The position numbers and the translations under genes are program-made. From JAEZDC01 sp036676415 (GTDB lineage: Bacteria > Bacteroidota > Bacteroidia > Chitinophagales > Chitinophagaceae): a DNA stretch of 64,000 nucleotides. Shown here piece by piece: positions 1-8,764 of this stretch. Location of the stretch: the NCBI GenBank assembly GCA_036676415.1, contig JAKFCX010000015.1, positions 62,001-126,000 on the forward strand, read 5' to 3'. Every line of letters starts with the position of its first letter. Position 1 is the first letter of the stretch. The notes below the pieces were generated by a model, which was given only the letters and a program-made list of their open reading frames with translations, did no database searches and had not been told where the DNA came from.

Positions 1-1
1 T

Positions 2-211
2 TCTAAGTTGGATGACGACCATAAAACTGTGGCGATTTTTTCCCATAATCCCGGCATCACAGAATTCGTGAATCAGCTTACAGATGTTCGTGTAGATGAT
101 ATGCCTACCTGTGCTATTTATGGTGTGAAAGCAGACATCAAAAGCTGGAAAGATTTTAAAGATGCAGAAAAGAAGTTCTGGTTCTTTGATTACCCGAAGA
201 ATGATGATTGA
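2..211 (+). CDS. SixA-type histidine phosphatase, C-terminal fragment
   Basis: The window opens inside this gene, so only the last 69 residues are visible. The segment SHNPGITEFVNQL carries the second conserved histidine region of the histidine phosphatase (phosphoglycerate mutase-like) superfamily, and the layout SHNPG...MPTCAIYGV...W resembles SixA phosphohistidine phosphatases, which remove phosphate from histidine phosphotransfer domains. The first catalytic RHG motif would lie upstream, outside the window. The family assignment is by pattern and cannot be tested here beyond the C-terminus. Confidence 0.7.
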   Translation, partial: SKLDDDHKTVAIFSHNPGITEFVNQLTDVRVDDMPTCAIYGVKADIKSWKDFKDAEKKFWFFDYPKNDD

Positions 212-227
212 TATTGAATAGCAACTA

Positions 228-914
228 TCATTTTGAAGCATTCCTGATAAGCTGTATGTAGTCCACCTTATCAAACTCCATTTCATATTGTTTTTGAACT
301 TCACAATAGTTTACAATAATTGGAAAGCTTCTCACTTTGTTTGCTGAAACCATTAATCGGTATCTGAAAGACTCTTTATATCCAGGATATTCAAATATTG
401 CTATTTGATTCTTAGGATCAATAACTGTGATATTAATAGCTGAACCTGGAGTACAGGATTTATCAATATTGAGTGACAGATAACTATTGTCTTTTTTTGT
501 AAAACTCCTGATAACGGCTGGATCGGCACAATCATCAAAGGAATACTCTATTAAGAAAGAATCGGTAATACTTACCCAATTATTAAATCCCCACTCAGAA
601 GGAGCATAAACATGATACTTTCCTTTATATAAGTAAATCGGAACCCAATCTCTTTCAAAATCGCCAAACTTATGTTTCGGGAAACCCTTCGGATATTTTT
701 TTCTTAATTCATTAATATTCTCATGGAATACAAAGGAATCAATGTCATTTTTTGTATGATTGATGATTGTATTATAAAATTCCGAATTGGCATCATCTAT
801 AAAGATTGCATGATAGTATTCTCCTGTATTTCTTAGGATGAATGTTGTGTCTTTTTGTGAATACAAGTCCATCCCAAAAGATACAAGAACAAATGAAAGC
901 AATATTTTTATCAT
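228..914 (-). CDS. Secreted protein of unknown function
   Basis: This 228-residue protein is not recognised. It begins with a short hydrophobic signal peptide ending near LYSQ (about residue 20), so export to the periplasm or outer surface is likely. The mature part is rich in aromatic and charged residues, ends in a lysine-rich tail, and has two cysteines about 20-30 residues apart near the middle (DDCADP and KSCTPG) that could form a disulfide. It converges with the SixA fragment on its left and stands alone on the minus strand, with about 40 bp to the EamA gene end. Confidence 0.65.
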   Translation of the reverse strand: MIKILLSFVLVSFGMDLYSQKDTTFILRNTGEYYHAIFIDDANSEFYNTIINHTKNDIDSFVFHENINELRKKYPKGFPKHKFGDFERDWVPIYLYKGKYHVYAPSEWGFNNWVSITDSFLIEYSFDDCADPAVIRSFTKKDNSYLSLNIDKSCTPGSAINITVIDPKNQIAIFEYPGYKESFRYRLMVSANKVRSFPIIVNYCEVQKQYEMEFDKVDYIQLIRNASK

Positions 915-953
915 GATTTAAATTACGAATCAAACGATAGTTAAGCAAATCAA

Positions 954-1859
954 TTACTCTTCTAATGCGCTCACTTTCGACGATTTGAAATTTGCCAGGT
1001 AAACACCAGCAAAGATCAATAACGCAGAAAACCCTTTTGATAACGTGAATTCTTCTCCCATAAAGATCATGGCTATAATAGCAGCAAACACAGGCTGTGT
1101 ATAGATGTAAGCACCGGTAGCCGAAGCTCCTAATATAGAGACACCGTAAATATTAAAGAGGTAAGAGAAAAATGTTGCAGCAAATACAACGAATGAAATA
1201 GCAGCCCAATGGCCAGGTTCAATGGCTTGCCAGTCAGTTGCGGTGAATTCATTCCACCCAATGGGAAGAATGATAAAAAGACCAATCGTAAATATCCAGC
1301 GTATCACTTGCAGGGCTGTATATTTCTCCATCAACGGACGAACCATTACAAGGTAAAAGCCATATAGAATGGCATTCAACAAAACGAAGATGTCTCCACG
1401 AATGATATCTGAAGCTGACTGCAATGAATCTTTCTGCATAATGAGATTCACGGCACCGCCAATACCTAAAGCCAGTCCAAGAAACTTGATCTTATCCAAT
1501 CTTTCTTTCAATAACCACGCTGCAATAAAAGTGATGATGATGGGTGTAGCCAGCATTAATAATGCTGCATGAATAGAAGTGGTGAGCGAAAGTCCTTTAA
1601 TGAAGAATAGTTGATTCAAGGCAACACCTGCAGCACCACAAACAATAAATCTGACGATATCTTTCTTAGTCACATCCATCCTGCCTGGTTTAAAGGCAAA
1701 GAATATCCAGAAGAGCAGGGTGGTCACCAATATTCTTACAACATTTAACGCCAGAGGTTGAATAGCTGAAGGCGTGATATATTTTACCACGCTGAAGTTG
1801 GCACCGAAAATAAAATTAGCTCCGAGTACAGCCAGGTGTGCTTTTGTTCTCCTGTTCAT
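954..1859 (-). CDS. EamA-family (DMT) membrane transporter
   Basis: The protein has 301 residues with ten predicted membrane helices arranged as two five-helix EamA repeats, the usual size for drug/metabolite transporter family exporters. The first repeat starts at AHLAVLGANFIFGANF and the second near GDIFVLLNAILYGFYLVMVRPL. Its start codon overlaps the stop of the upstream glycosyltransferase (ATGA), so the two are co-transcribed and translationally coupled. The substrate cannot be read from the sequence; members export amino acids, nucleotides or drugs. Confidence 0.9.
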   Translation of the reverse strand: MNRRTKAHLAVLGANFIFGANFSVVKYITPSAIQPLALNVVRILVTTLLFWIFFAFKPGRMDVTKKDIVRFIVCGAAGVALNQLFFIKGLSLTTSIHAALLMLATPIIITFIAAWLLKERLDKIKFLGLALGIGGAVNLIMQKDSLQSASDIIRGDIFVLLNAILYGFYLVMVRPLMEKYTALQVIRWIFTIGLFIILPIGWNEFTATDWQAIEPGHWAAISFVVFAATFFSYLFNIYGVSILGASATGAYIYTQPVFAAIIAMIFMGEEFTLSKGFSALLIFAGVYLANFKSSKVSALEE

Positions 1860-2968
1860 GAGGCTGCAAAGCTACTCTCCGTTTTACCTGGAAAGTGCTG
1901 ATCAATAAATTCATTTAATACATCCTCCAGCATATTGGGTGCAACAGTAAATGGTTTAAAGGGGAAAAATGAAGCAGCTTCAAGTGTTTGTATCAGGTTG
2001 AAATTGGATTGAGCAGTAGAATAAGCCAACCCTTTCTCCATAAGATAGGAGCCCAAATATTCTTGCTCTGTTTGTCCTGGTGTAGGTATTAAGATAGCCT
2101 GCTTCTGCAGGGCAGCAATTTCCATTACAGTTGTATAACCTGCCCTGCTGATGATATATTCAGCACTATTCAATGCTTTTTCTAAAGCTTCTCCATTAAG
2201 GTGATTGATAACCGTGACGTTTGGAGGTAAAGAAATGGTTTCATTGCTTCCAGGCTTACCCCTGACGATGAGTACATCATCTTTTATCTTATCGAGATCT
2301 TTCAATATCGATTTTTCCAGCAATGTTCGCTGTGGTTCAGGACCAGAGATCACAAAAGCATATTTGTATCGCAAGGCTGCCATTTGTTTTTTGAACCTTG
2401 ATAACGGTCCAATGTATTTTATGGGAAACGGATGCAGTTCCTCAGGATGAGAAAGTTCACCGGCCAAAGCATTTTCCTCGGCATCCGGAACCCAGCATTC
2501 AGTATACCGGCTGATGTATTTATAATTCAGTTGTTGAATCTTCTTTTCCATCCATCGGTATGGAGCTTTGATCTGTAACTGGTGGGTGATAAATATGCTA
2601 GGCACTTTCTCTGTGTACAATCCGTACCTGTTGTCGGATATTACCAGGTTAATATTATACTGCTCAACTACCTGCTGAAGCCAGGCATGTTCATTTTTAA
2701 TGGCAGCTAATATCTTAGGAACCTGTGCAGCAATTTTGAACGGTAAGGCCCATTTGGTGGTGCTGTATTCAACATTATATCCTTTCAGCTTTAAAAATGC
2801 CAGTTGGGGAAATTCCTGCTGTAAAAGGTGTTCACCTGCACCATCAGTAGCAATCATTACTTCCCAACCGAGATTGAGAAAAGCTTTCACCAGCGGAATA
2901 CATCTTGTGGCATGACCCAAACCCCAGTCTAACGGAGCAATCAAAACCTTTTTGTTGTTAAAATTCAT
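1856..2968 (-). CDS. MurG-like glycosyltransferase (GT28 C-terminal fold)
   Basis: The N-terminus KVLIAPLDWGLGHATRC is the GT-B first-strand/glycine loop seen in MurG-like and related glycosyltransferases, and the C-terminal half has the donor-binding pattern YIISRAGYTTVMEIAALQKQAILIPTPGQTEQ, close to MurG GGxxT..E..P..QxxN. The start at 2968 is an ATG three codons inside a longer GTG-initiated frame and places the motif near residue 7. It probably moves a sugar from a nucleotide donor; the acceptor is unknown. It is not murG itself, since the acceptor domain differs and no division genes surround it. It is coupled to the EamA gene by a 4-bp overlap. Confidence 0.8.
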   Translation of the reverse strand: MNFNNKKVLIAPLDWGLGHATRCIPLVKAFLNLGWEVMIATDGAGEHLLQQEFPQLAFLKLKGYNVEYSTTKWALPFKIAAQVPKILAAIKNEHAWLQQVVEQYNINLVISDNRYGLYTEKVPSIFITHQLQIKAPYRWMEKKIQQLNYKYISRYTECWVPDAEENALAGELSHPEELHPFPIKYIGPLSRFKKQMAALRYKYAFVISGPEPQRTLLEKSILKDLDKIKDDVLIVRGKPGSNETISLPPNVTVINHLNGEALEKALNSAEYIISRAGYTTVMEIAALQKQAILIPTPGQTEQEYLGSYLMEKGLAYSTAQSNFNLIQTLEAASFFPFKPFTVAPNMLEDVLNEFIDQHFPGKTESSFAAS

Positions 2969-3034
2969 AGACGACAAGGCGGCATTGCAATATTAGGGAG
3001 GAAATTCAGTTATTTTACACCACAGTACAATTAT

Positions 3035-3163
3035 ATGAAAATACGCTTCACTCAATTGGCATTGGCCTTGCTTGTAGTAAGTATGTTAGGCGTAACATCC
3101 TGCTCTAAGTCGCTCTTCAAAAAGAGTAGCACCAAGTACTGTGGATGTCCGTCCAGCAGATAA
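3035..3163 (+). CDS. Small lipoprotein (42 residues)
   Basis: A short frame coding for 42 residues: MKIRF, a hydrophobic stretch, then a lipobox around VTSC at residue 23, followed by a basic tail ending KYCGCPSSR. The charge, hydrophobic core and Cys position fit a lipoprotein signal, and the tail's CGCP motif is reminiscent of tiny conserved Bacteroidota lipoproteins. It is divergent from the glycosyltransferase gene (about 65 bp between starts). The function is unknown. The next small frame starts 30 bp downstream. Confidence 0.6.
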   Translation: MKIRFTQLALALLVVSMLGVTSCSKSLFKKSSTKYCGCPSSR

Positions 3164-3193
3164 GTTCAAAGCATTTTAAGTTGGGAGGTGAAT

Positions 3194-3442
3194 ATGCATC
3201 ACGGAGGCCGGGATTTGTTAGTGCTGTCTAATAAGGTCAGCTTAACACCACAACAATTAGAAAAAGAGCTGCAATCGCTGCACGAATTGTTATACAGCAT
3301 TGAAACCAGTAATAGCTTTTGCCAGGCCAACGAGGTTATTAATCTCAACAATTACAAGGTCATCACAAAGCCCAGACTAATAGAAAAAGCCGTTCGAACA
3401 GCTGAAATGAAACCTTTCATTTTTATCTTCAATAAGAATTAG
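3194..3442 (+). CDS. Small protein of unknown function
   Basis: An 82-residue frame preceded by GGGAGG six bases before the ATG, a stronger ribosome site than is usual here; the frame can also begin at a GTG two codons earlier. The product is mostly helical and charged, with no signal peptide or known motif. It follows the small lipoprotein on the same strand and may be co-transcribed with it. It has no recognised family, and could still be chance. Confidence 0.45.
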   Translation: MHHGGRDLLVLSNKVSLTPQQLEKELQSLHELLYSIETSNSFCQANEVINLNNYKVITKPRLIEKAVRTAEMKPFIFIFNKN

Positions 3443-3465
3443 TGAGTCTGCTTTTGATACTTTTT

Positions 3466-3493
3466 CATCTTCGTTGCGTCGCACCCTTGTACT
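3466..3493 (+). repeat. Dispersed 28-bp repeat, copy 1
   Basis: This copy reads CATCTTC then GTTGCGTCGCACCCTTGT then ACT. Near-identical copies occur at 10207-10235 (reverse) and 62292-62320. The core TGCG-T-CGCA is a short perfect palindrome. All three copies are outside genes. Confidence 0.7.
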
Positions 3494-3593
3494 TTTTTTC
3501 CGGTCTGAGCCTGCTGATATTCAAGTGAATTATCGCTTTTATTCAGAATTGCCCACGCAAAACCTTAAAATCCCCATATTTTTACTTTTTACT

Positions 3594-3624
3594 TTTGTCT
3601 TTACCTTTCACACCCTTACCTTTG
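3594..3624 (+). promoter_or_regulatory. rpmH promoter (Bacteroidota type)
   Basis: TTTG at 3594-3597, 19 bases, then TACCTTTG at 3617-3624 match the Bacteroidota -33/-7 consensus exactly. Transcription would begin near 3630, giving a leader of about 75 nt before rpmH. A 71-codon frame covering this promoter is therefore judged spurious. Confidence 0.75.
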
Positions 3625-3704
3625 CCGTCCTTTCACAAAACGGTGGTATGGTGACCACGGTTGAAGTTGAAACAAAATTCAAGGGTTAGCAAAACAAAAA
3701 AAAG

Positions 3705-3860
3705 ATGAAACGTACATTTCAACCACATAATCGTAGAAGAAAATCAGTACATGGTTTTCGTAAACGTATGGAATCTGCCAACGGTCGTAAAGTATTGGCC
3801 AGCAGAAGAGCGAAAGGCCGTAAGAAACTAACTGTTTCTGACGAGAGAAAATTGAAGTAA
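3705..3860 (+). CDS. rpmH: 50S ribosomal protein L34
   Basis: The 51-residue product MKRTFQPHNRRRK...GFRKRM...GRKVLASRRAKGRKKL is the textbook L34 sequence, very basic and the normal length with a short C-terminal extension (TVSDERKLK). It is part of the large ribosomal subunit. It lies immediately before rnpA, the conserved bacterial order, with its own promoter upstream and a hairpin terminator in the short gap that follows. Confidence 0.98.
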   Translation: MKRTFQPHNRRRKSVHGFRKRMESANGRKVLASRRAKGRKKLTVSDERKLK

Positions 3861-3882
3861 TCAACCGGTTACAATAAAATTG

Positions 3883-3911
3883 AAAGCCTCATCTTTGATG
3901 GGGCTTTTTTA
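3883..3911 (+). terminator. Hairpin terminator between rpmH and rnpA
   Basis: Arms AAAGCCTCATC and GATGGGGCTTT (one wobble) around a TTT loop are followed by a T run. It ends only three bases before the rnpA start, so it probably reduces rather than abolishes read-through, which would set the ratio of L34 to RNase P protein. Confidence 0.75.
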
Positions 3912-3913
3912 TT

Positions 3914-4324
3914 ATGGCAAATGCACCACACAGTTTTAGCAGGATTGAAAAACTTAAAAGCCGGAAGCTTATTGAACAGCTTTTTTCCGGTGGAAAAGCT
4001 ATTTTAGTTCATCCGCTAAGATTGATTTACATAAAACCAACTGAAAAATTGGATGTTCCTTTAAAAGTTGGGGTGACCGTCAGCTCGAGGAATTTTAAAA
4101 AAGCTGTTGACAGGAACCGGATCAAAAGATTGTTGAGAGAAGCTTACAGGTTAAATAAGTCGGATATTTCAGAGCATGTATCAGCAACGGGTCAGCAATT
4201 GGCTTTATTCATTATTTACACTGATAGAAGTTTACCTGAGTTCACACTCATCAACGAGAAAATGAAACTAATTTTAAATAAACTTATCAAAGCAACGAGT
4301 GAAGCTTCTTCAACAAATACTTAG
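3914..4324 (+). CDS. rnpA: Ribonuclease P protein component
   Basis: 136 residues. The RNase P protein signature is clear: the N-terminal RIEKLKSRKLIEQLFSGGK, the central VGVTVSSRNFKKAVDRNRIKR and the following LLREAYRLNK helix, which binds the catalytic RNA and the precursor tRNA leader. Together with the RNA subunit it matures tRNA 5' ends. Its last 26 bases overlap the start of yidD in another frame. Confidence 0.96.
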   Translation: MANAPHSFSRIEKLKSRKLIEQLFSGGKAILVHPLRLIYIKPTEKLDVPLKVGVTVSSRNFKKAVDRNRIKRLLREAYRLNKSDISEHVSATGQQLALFIIYTDRSLPEFTLINEKMKLILNKLIKATSEASSTNT

Positions 4325-4529
4325 CTACCCTTTTTTATTGCTGATAAAAATTTATCAATTGGTGATCTCACCGATACTTGGACCAAAATGCAGGTTTACA
4401 CCTACCTGTTCTCATTATGCAGCAGATGCTTTGAAGAAATACGGATTATTTAAAGGTGGATGGCTGGCAGCAAAAAGAATCTTCAGGTGCAGGCCAGGTG
4501 GAGGAAGTGGATTTGATCCTGTTCCATAA
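4299..4529 (+). CDS. yidD: Membrane protein insertion efficiency factor YidD
   Basis: The 76-residue protein has an N-terminal amphipathic/hydrophobic helix (LSYPFLLLIKIYQLVISPI) followed by the family signature CRFTPTCSHYAADALKKYG and FRCRPGGGSGFDPVP. YidD proteins sit at the inner membrane face and assist YidC-dependent insertion. Translation starts at a GTG inside the end of rnpA, so coupling is expected. yidC does not follow; the next gene is on the opposite strand, after a bidirectional terminator. Confidence 0.95.
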   Translation: MKLLQQILSYPFLLLIKIYQLVISPILGPKCRFTPTCSHYAADALKKYGLFKGGWLAAKRIFRCRPGGGSGFDPVP

Positions 4530-4557
4530 AAAAAGCCACCTTGTTCAGATGGCTTTT
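4528..4557. terminator. Bidirectional terminator between yidD and the SurA-like gene
   Basis: AAAAGCCA and TGGCTTTT form an 8-bp stem with an A run on one side and T run on the other, between two convergent genes. It can serve both strands. Confidence 0.75.
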
Positions 4558-4573
4558 CAAATATCTTAATGAA

Positions 4574-5938
4574 CTATTGTTTCGCTGCAACTTTTTGCCA
4601 TTCCGAGATGTTGGTACATCCGGCAAATTCATTGTCAATTGTAATGTAATAGGTAGGAATTCTGTCGCTGAACCATTTTTTCAAAACTTCCATTTTCTTT
4701 TCTTCCAAAGCTCTTGAGGAAACACGATTGTAATCGTCTTTCAGGTTTTCCCTGTGTGGTTCGGAACGTTCTTTAAAATAGATGATCCTTACTGCATTTT
4801 TTCCTCTCTCATCTGTAAATGAAACAGGCTGAGAAATATCGCCAGGCTTCAGGTCTTTTATAGCAAGTACAAGGTCTTTGTCAAGCTGGTCGATCGTTAC
4901 ATAAGTAGAACCATCTCTTCCTGCTACTTCACCACCACTGAATTTTGCAGATTCATCTTCTGTATGTTTCATCACTGCCTGTGCAAAGTTCATTCTGCCT
5001 GCAATGACCAAAGCCCTTACAGAATCAAGTTTACGTTTAGAAATGTCGATCTCTTCTTTATTCACCGGTGGAATCCTGAGAATGTGTCGAACAATTGCTT
5101 CATCGCCAGCACGGCTCACCATTTGAATGAGATGAATGCCAAATTTGGTTTTGATGGGATTGGATATTTGTCCATCCTTCAACTTAAATGCGGCAGCAAT
5201 AAATGTTGGATCCCAAACTTTATCTGTTCGATTAACCCTGTATTCGCCACCATTGTCTTTACTTCCGGGGTCCTGCGAATACAATTTTGCTAACTGGTCA
5301 AACCTTCTTGTTCCACTTTCTATTTGTTTCCTCAGATCTCTTAAAAAGTTTGCTTCGTACTCCTCCACATCTTTATTTGCTTTTGGATACAAAATGATCT
5401 GGCTTAATTGTAATTCACTCTCGTAAAATGGAAGGCTGTCTTTTGGTGTTCTGCCAAAATAAGTTCTTACTTCAGTAGGCGTGATCTTCACGTCACCAAC
5501 GATCTTTCCTCTCATCTGTTCAGCCATGAGGTTCTCAAGAATATTTGGTCGCAGGTCTTCTTTCAACTGGAAAACTGATTTACCAGCGATATCTTCCAGC
5601 ACTTCTTTGGAGCCATACTGCTGGATAAAGAAACGGATACGATTATCAAGCTGTGCTTCTACTTCTTCTTCAGTAATGGTTAATGAATCTTTCTGTGCCT
5701 GCAATACCAATGCTTTTTGAATAAGCTGCCCTTCCAAAAAAGCACATTCAGGATTTGCGGGTAAAGCATCTTCCTGTCCCTGCCTTTTATAATCGGCAAT
5801 GGCATTCATGATGTCGGAACGAAGAATGATCCTGTCGCCAACCTGTGCAACGATCCTGTCTGCTACAACTTTTTTTGGTTGTGCAAAAGCAGATGCAGAA
5901 ACCAATATCACCAGAGAAAAAATGAGGGAACGTTTCAT
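4574..5938 (-). CDS. SurA-like periplasmic peptidylprolyl isomerase
   Basis: 454 residues from the chosen ATG at 5938, which puts a clean signal peptide (MKRSLIFSLVILVSASAFAQ) at the start; a longer frame adds 18 unlikely residues. The N-terminal helical chaperone core begins at ADRIVAQVGDRIILRSDIMNAI, typical of SurA. Two parvulin (PPIC) domains follow: QLSQIILYP...GGEYRV...IKTKFGIHLIQM and IVRHILRIPP...KFSGGEV...KNAVRIIYF. SurA proteins escort outer-membrane proteins across the periplasm. It is transcribed in the same direction as the secreted protein genes on its right. Confidence 0.88.
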   Translation of the reverse strand: MKRSLIFSLVILVSASAFAQPKKVVADRIVAQVGDRIILRSDIMNAIADYKRQGQEDALPANPECAFLEGQLIQKALVLQAQKDSLTITEEEVEAQLDNRIRFFIQQYGSKEVLEDIAGKSVFQLKEDLRPNILENLMAEQMRGKIVGDVKITPTEVRTYFGRTPKDSLPFYESELQLSQIILYPKANKDVEEYEANFLRDLRKQIESGTRRFDQLAKLYSQDPGSKDNGGEYRVNRTDKVWDPTFIAAAFKLKDGQISNPIKTKFGIHLIQMVSRAGDEAIVRHILRIPPVNKEEIDISKRKLDSVRALVIAGRMNFAQAVMKHTEDESAKFSGGEVAGRDGSTYVTIDQLDKDLVLAIKDLKPGDISQPVSFTDERGKNAVRIIYFKERSEPHRENLKDDYNRVSSRALEEKKMEVLKKWFSDRIPTYYITIDNEFAGCTNISEWQKVAAKQ

Positions 5939-6028
5939 AGCTATATGTAAGGCATCAAAAATATGCTTTTGCTGATGCCTTCCTTCAGCCAATAAAAGGT
6001 TTTTAACAAAGAATTTGTGCTGAATTGA

Positions 6029-7321
6029 TTATTTGAGAAGCACCAGGTAACCGGATATTGGTTTTTCCCCGTTTTTCAGATCGATCAGGTAATAATAAGT
6101 TCCAATGGAGGCTGCACGTCCATTGATATTTCCATCCCATGGATTTGAATATCCTCTCGAAGAGAATATAACCTGGCCATGACGATTGAATATTTCTACC
6201 CTGCAATCCGGAAATTGCTGAAGGAAAGGCAGGTTCCAGGTATCGTTGATGCCATCACCATTCGGACTAAATGCATTGTATACTTCGTATTTAATTTTAG
6301 AAGGTAATGCACGTTTGGTTACATAAGAATAAGCGTTAGAGACAGTCATCTTTCGGAAGTGCATTAATGCGGTATAAATTGCTGCATTACTGGTGATGGT
6401 TCCGGGTGATTGTGGTGTAGCGAAATTGTTGAGTTGCTCCCATCCATTTTTATACAAACTGATATAGCTCTTGTTTCTATGCTCAGTAAAAGTTTTTGTT
6501 TCTACATTCTTATCGTTTTGTATCAGTACTTCGATTTCAGAATTTCCCGGATTTCTTGCTGCAATTGACCAGGTAACTCTTAAAGTTGTATCGGTTAAAA
6601 TTTGGCCACTTATTGCATTGCGGTAAACATTACTAAAAGCACGAACATAAATATCATTCTTTGGTCCGGTATTTCGCATTTGTAAGGGAGTGTATTCAGT
6701 ATTGGTTGGACCTACAGGATAGGTTACGATACAACAGGATGCCAGCGAACTTATCTTCAATGCACCTCCGTTTGTTTCTGTGCCTGTTACAAAAAATCTA
6801 TTTTCATTAAACCCGTTCACACCACCAAAATCTGTTGAATCTCCTAAGGCTGCAATATGCTTTCCAACGTAAATATGTCCATTTTTAAAATTGACTGCAT
6901 CCAACACGTTTATGTCGGATGTAAGCCATACGCCATTTGAGTTATTGATAGTGATGCTTGAAAAAGAAGGACCTTTAACAGTATTGTCGTTATATCCTCC
7001 TTCAACCAATTGCTGACCTAAATTTCCATAAACAGGATTGGGCTGCTGGAAGATGATATTACCTGCAAATTTTGAATTCTTTATTGTTGTACCATCTGTA
7101 AGCCTGGAAGTTGGTGCATTTTTGAAAATTTTTCCAAGGAAATACATCTTTCCCTCCTTAGTGATGCTAAGGTTTCCATCATTGATAAAATGACCGAACA
7201 CACCTACAGAGCCGGTGCTTCCGATGTATACAGTTGAGGTAGATGGTATATACACCGTTTCCTGTGCTTTCAATGAAAGACAGGAGATGAGTATCAACAG
7301 TATCGTTGTAGCCTTCTTCAG
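6029..7321 (-). CDS. Type IX secretion cargo with gliding-type C-terminal domain
   Basis: The last 85 residues (NAFSPNGDGINDTW...VEIFNRHGQVIFSS...YYYLIDLKNG...GYLVLLK) are the type-B sorting domain of type IX secretion cargo (CHU_C / gliding motility-associated C-terminal family), which directs export across the outer membrane and surface attachment. The body looks beta-rich with no enzyme motif. The start is a problem: the signal peptide KKATTILLILISCLSLKAQ is in frame but preceded only by CTG at 7321 (TTG at 7297 would cut into it). The nearest ATG (7326-7324) is in another frame and meets a stop at its third codon. A one-base loss after the original ATG, or a rare start, would explain this. 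Confidence 0.8.
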   Translation of the reverse strand: MKKATTILLILISCLSLKAQETVYIPSTSTVYIGSTGSVGVFGHFINDGNLSITKEGKMYFLGKIFKNAPTSRLTDGTTIKNSKFAGNIIFQQPNPVYGNLGQQLVEGGYNDNTVKGPSFSSITINNSNGVWLTSDINVLDAVNFKNGHIYVGKHIAALGDSTDFGGVNGFNENRFFVTGTETNGGALKISSLASCCIVTYPVGPTNTEYTPLQMRNTGPKNDIYVRAFSNVYRNAISGQILTDTTLRVTWSIAARNPGNSEIEVLIQNDKNVETKTFTEHRNKSYISLYKNGWEQLNNFATPQSPGTITSNAAIYTALMHFRKMTVSNAYSYVTKRALPSKIKYEVYNAFSPNGDGINDTWNLPFLQQFPDCRVEIFNRHGQVIFSSRGYSNPWDGNINGRAASIGTYYYLIDLKNGEKPISGYLVLLK

Positions 7322-7493
7322 ATCATTTATTTCTTATATATTCAAAATAGCCGGCACTGTACCGTCGTACAATGCCAGCTTGTGTATTGTATTGAACCCG
7401 TAACCGGTATCTGGTCATGATATCTATAAGCAGATAACGGTCACTTCTTTTCCTTACACCTCAATACAATGAAAAGTGCAGGTATTTACTGTA

Positions 7494-8711
7494 TTAATAT
7501 TTTACTATCGACACCCTGAATGTTCCGGAACCGGGATCTAATGACGATGAAAAAATGGTATTTGTATTCGTACACACAATTGTTACCGTATTGGCTGCAC
7601 TTACATAAGCATAGTATGTACAACCATCCTCAATTGCTGCAGGAGGAATACCTAACATAACAACATCACCTACAGCTGCACCAGTTACTGTAATGGTTCG
7701 TGTACTTGTTCCTCCACCAGAAGCTGTTGATGGGAAATCCAGCACAGCAGTGTTCGTAAGTGTTTTTGCCAGCGTGTATCTTATTCCTCCACTTGTAGCA
7801 AAATAATTTGCTCCATCATATTCTACTGCACCGTTCTCAACGACTGCGAGGTTTGTTCCGCTGGTAAATTTCAAAGGAGCTGTTCCGGCTGCAGCAGTAC
7901 CAGCCTGCAGGTTTACTTTAGCTGAAACAACATTGTTGAATGTTTTTGCTCCAGCAAATGTTTGTGCAGTTGTTGTTACAACTCCTCTTGCTGTAGCTGA
8001 AGCATTGGGAATATTAAACGTATGTGTTGTTCCTGAGCTACTAATATTAAAGTCGTTCCCTGAAGTTCCTTCTGAAAAAATTTGATTTGATGAAAGTGCC
8101 AGTCCGTTCAAAGTCCTGGTAGCAGGAATGAATCCATTGATCAAACTCACTACACTATCAACACCTTTTTGTCGCCATGCTTTTGTTGAAATTGACAAAG
8201 TATCAACCGAATGTGTTCCTGTTGTAGTAATCGTTCCTCCATTAATTCCATATCCGGCACCAACACTTGACACTGTTCCTTTATTATTGAATGTTGTCCA
8301 GTCAGCACTGGAGAGTAATCCCCTGTTGGTTGCTGAAGCTGTTGGCAAATTAAATGTATGGGTCGATCCTGAACTGCTGATCGTAAAATCTGTTCCTGCG
8401 GTTCCGGTAGCAAATGTTTGAGTTGTTTGTAAAGCGTTCCAGAAACCATTTTTCCTGATCATTACGGTTCCACTGGTTGAATGATAGATCATTACACCAT
8501 CAGGAGGATTCAAAGCATCAATCCCTGTAACGTTTGTTGTGTCTGAAATTCTTGGAAGCCAAACTCCTTGCCTGCCATTAGACCCCTGCAGATCCAATAT
8601 CACTGATTTCTGTACACTTGTTGGCTGATCTCCCAGTTTTAGTTGAGCTTCTGCATCATTAACAAGTAACAGGCTGATAGTGGAAAGCAGGAGGAAATAG
8701 ATGTTTTTCAT
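7494..8711 (-). CDS. Secreted protein with repeated tail-fibre-like modules (paralogue 1)
   Basis: 405 residues with a signal peptide ending at AEA-Q (about residue 22). The next 90 residues (LKLGDQPTSVQKS...PRISDTT...GVMIYHSTSG...) match the neighbouring paralogue. Two internal copies follow of a unit with G(T/S)xGxDFxISSSGxTHTFN and then ASATxRG (around residues 100 and 215), low in charge and rich in Ser/Thr/Gly, as in trimeric phage tail fibres. The C-terminus is a beta-rich domain ending VSIVKY. It is probably a surface or matrix protein; no T9SS tail is visible. The gene is 53 bp from the paralogue and downstream of it. Confidence 0.7.
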   Translation of the reverse strand: MKNIYFLLLSTISLLLVNDAEAQLKLGDQPTSVQKSVILDLQGSNGRQGVWLPRISDTTNVTGIDALNPPDGVMIYHSTSGTVMIRKNGFWNALQTTQTFATGTAGTDFTISSSGSTHTFNLPTASATNRGLLSSADWTTFNNKGTVSSVGAGYGINGGTITTTGTHSVDTLSISTKAWRQKGVDSVVSLINGFIPATRTLNGLALSSNQIFSEGTSGNDFNISSSGTTHTFNIPNASATARGVVTTTAQTFAGAKTFNNVVSAKVNLQAGTAAAGTAPLKFTSGTNLAVVENGAVEYDGANYFATSGGIRYTLAKTLTNTAVLDFPSTASGGGTSTRTITVTGAAVGDVVMLGIPPAAIEDGCTYYAYVSAANTVTIVCTNTNTIFSSSLDPGSGTFRVSIVKY

Positions 8712-8764
8712 AATTCCCCCTTTTGCTTCTAACCATTTCTGATCCGTTTTTCACCGGTATCAGC

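Noticed and set aside
3474..3689. 71-codon frame upstream of rpmH
   Set aside because: It covers the rpmH promoter and part of the dispersed repeat; the product has no domain and no ribosome site.
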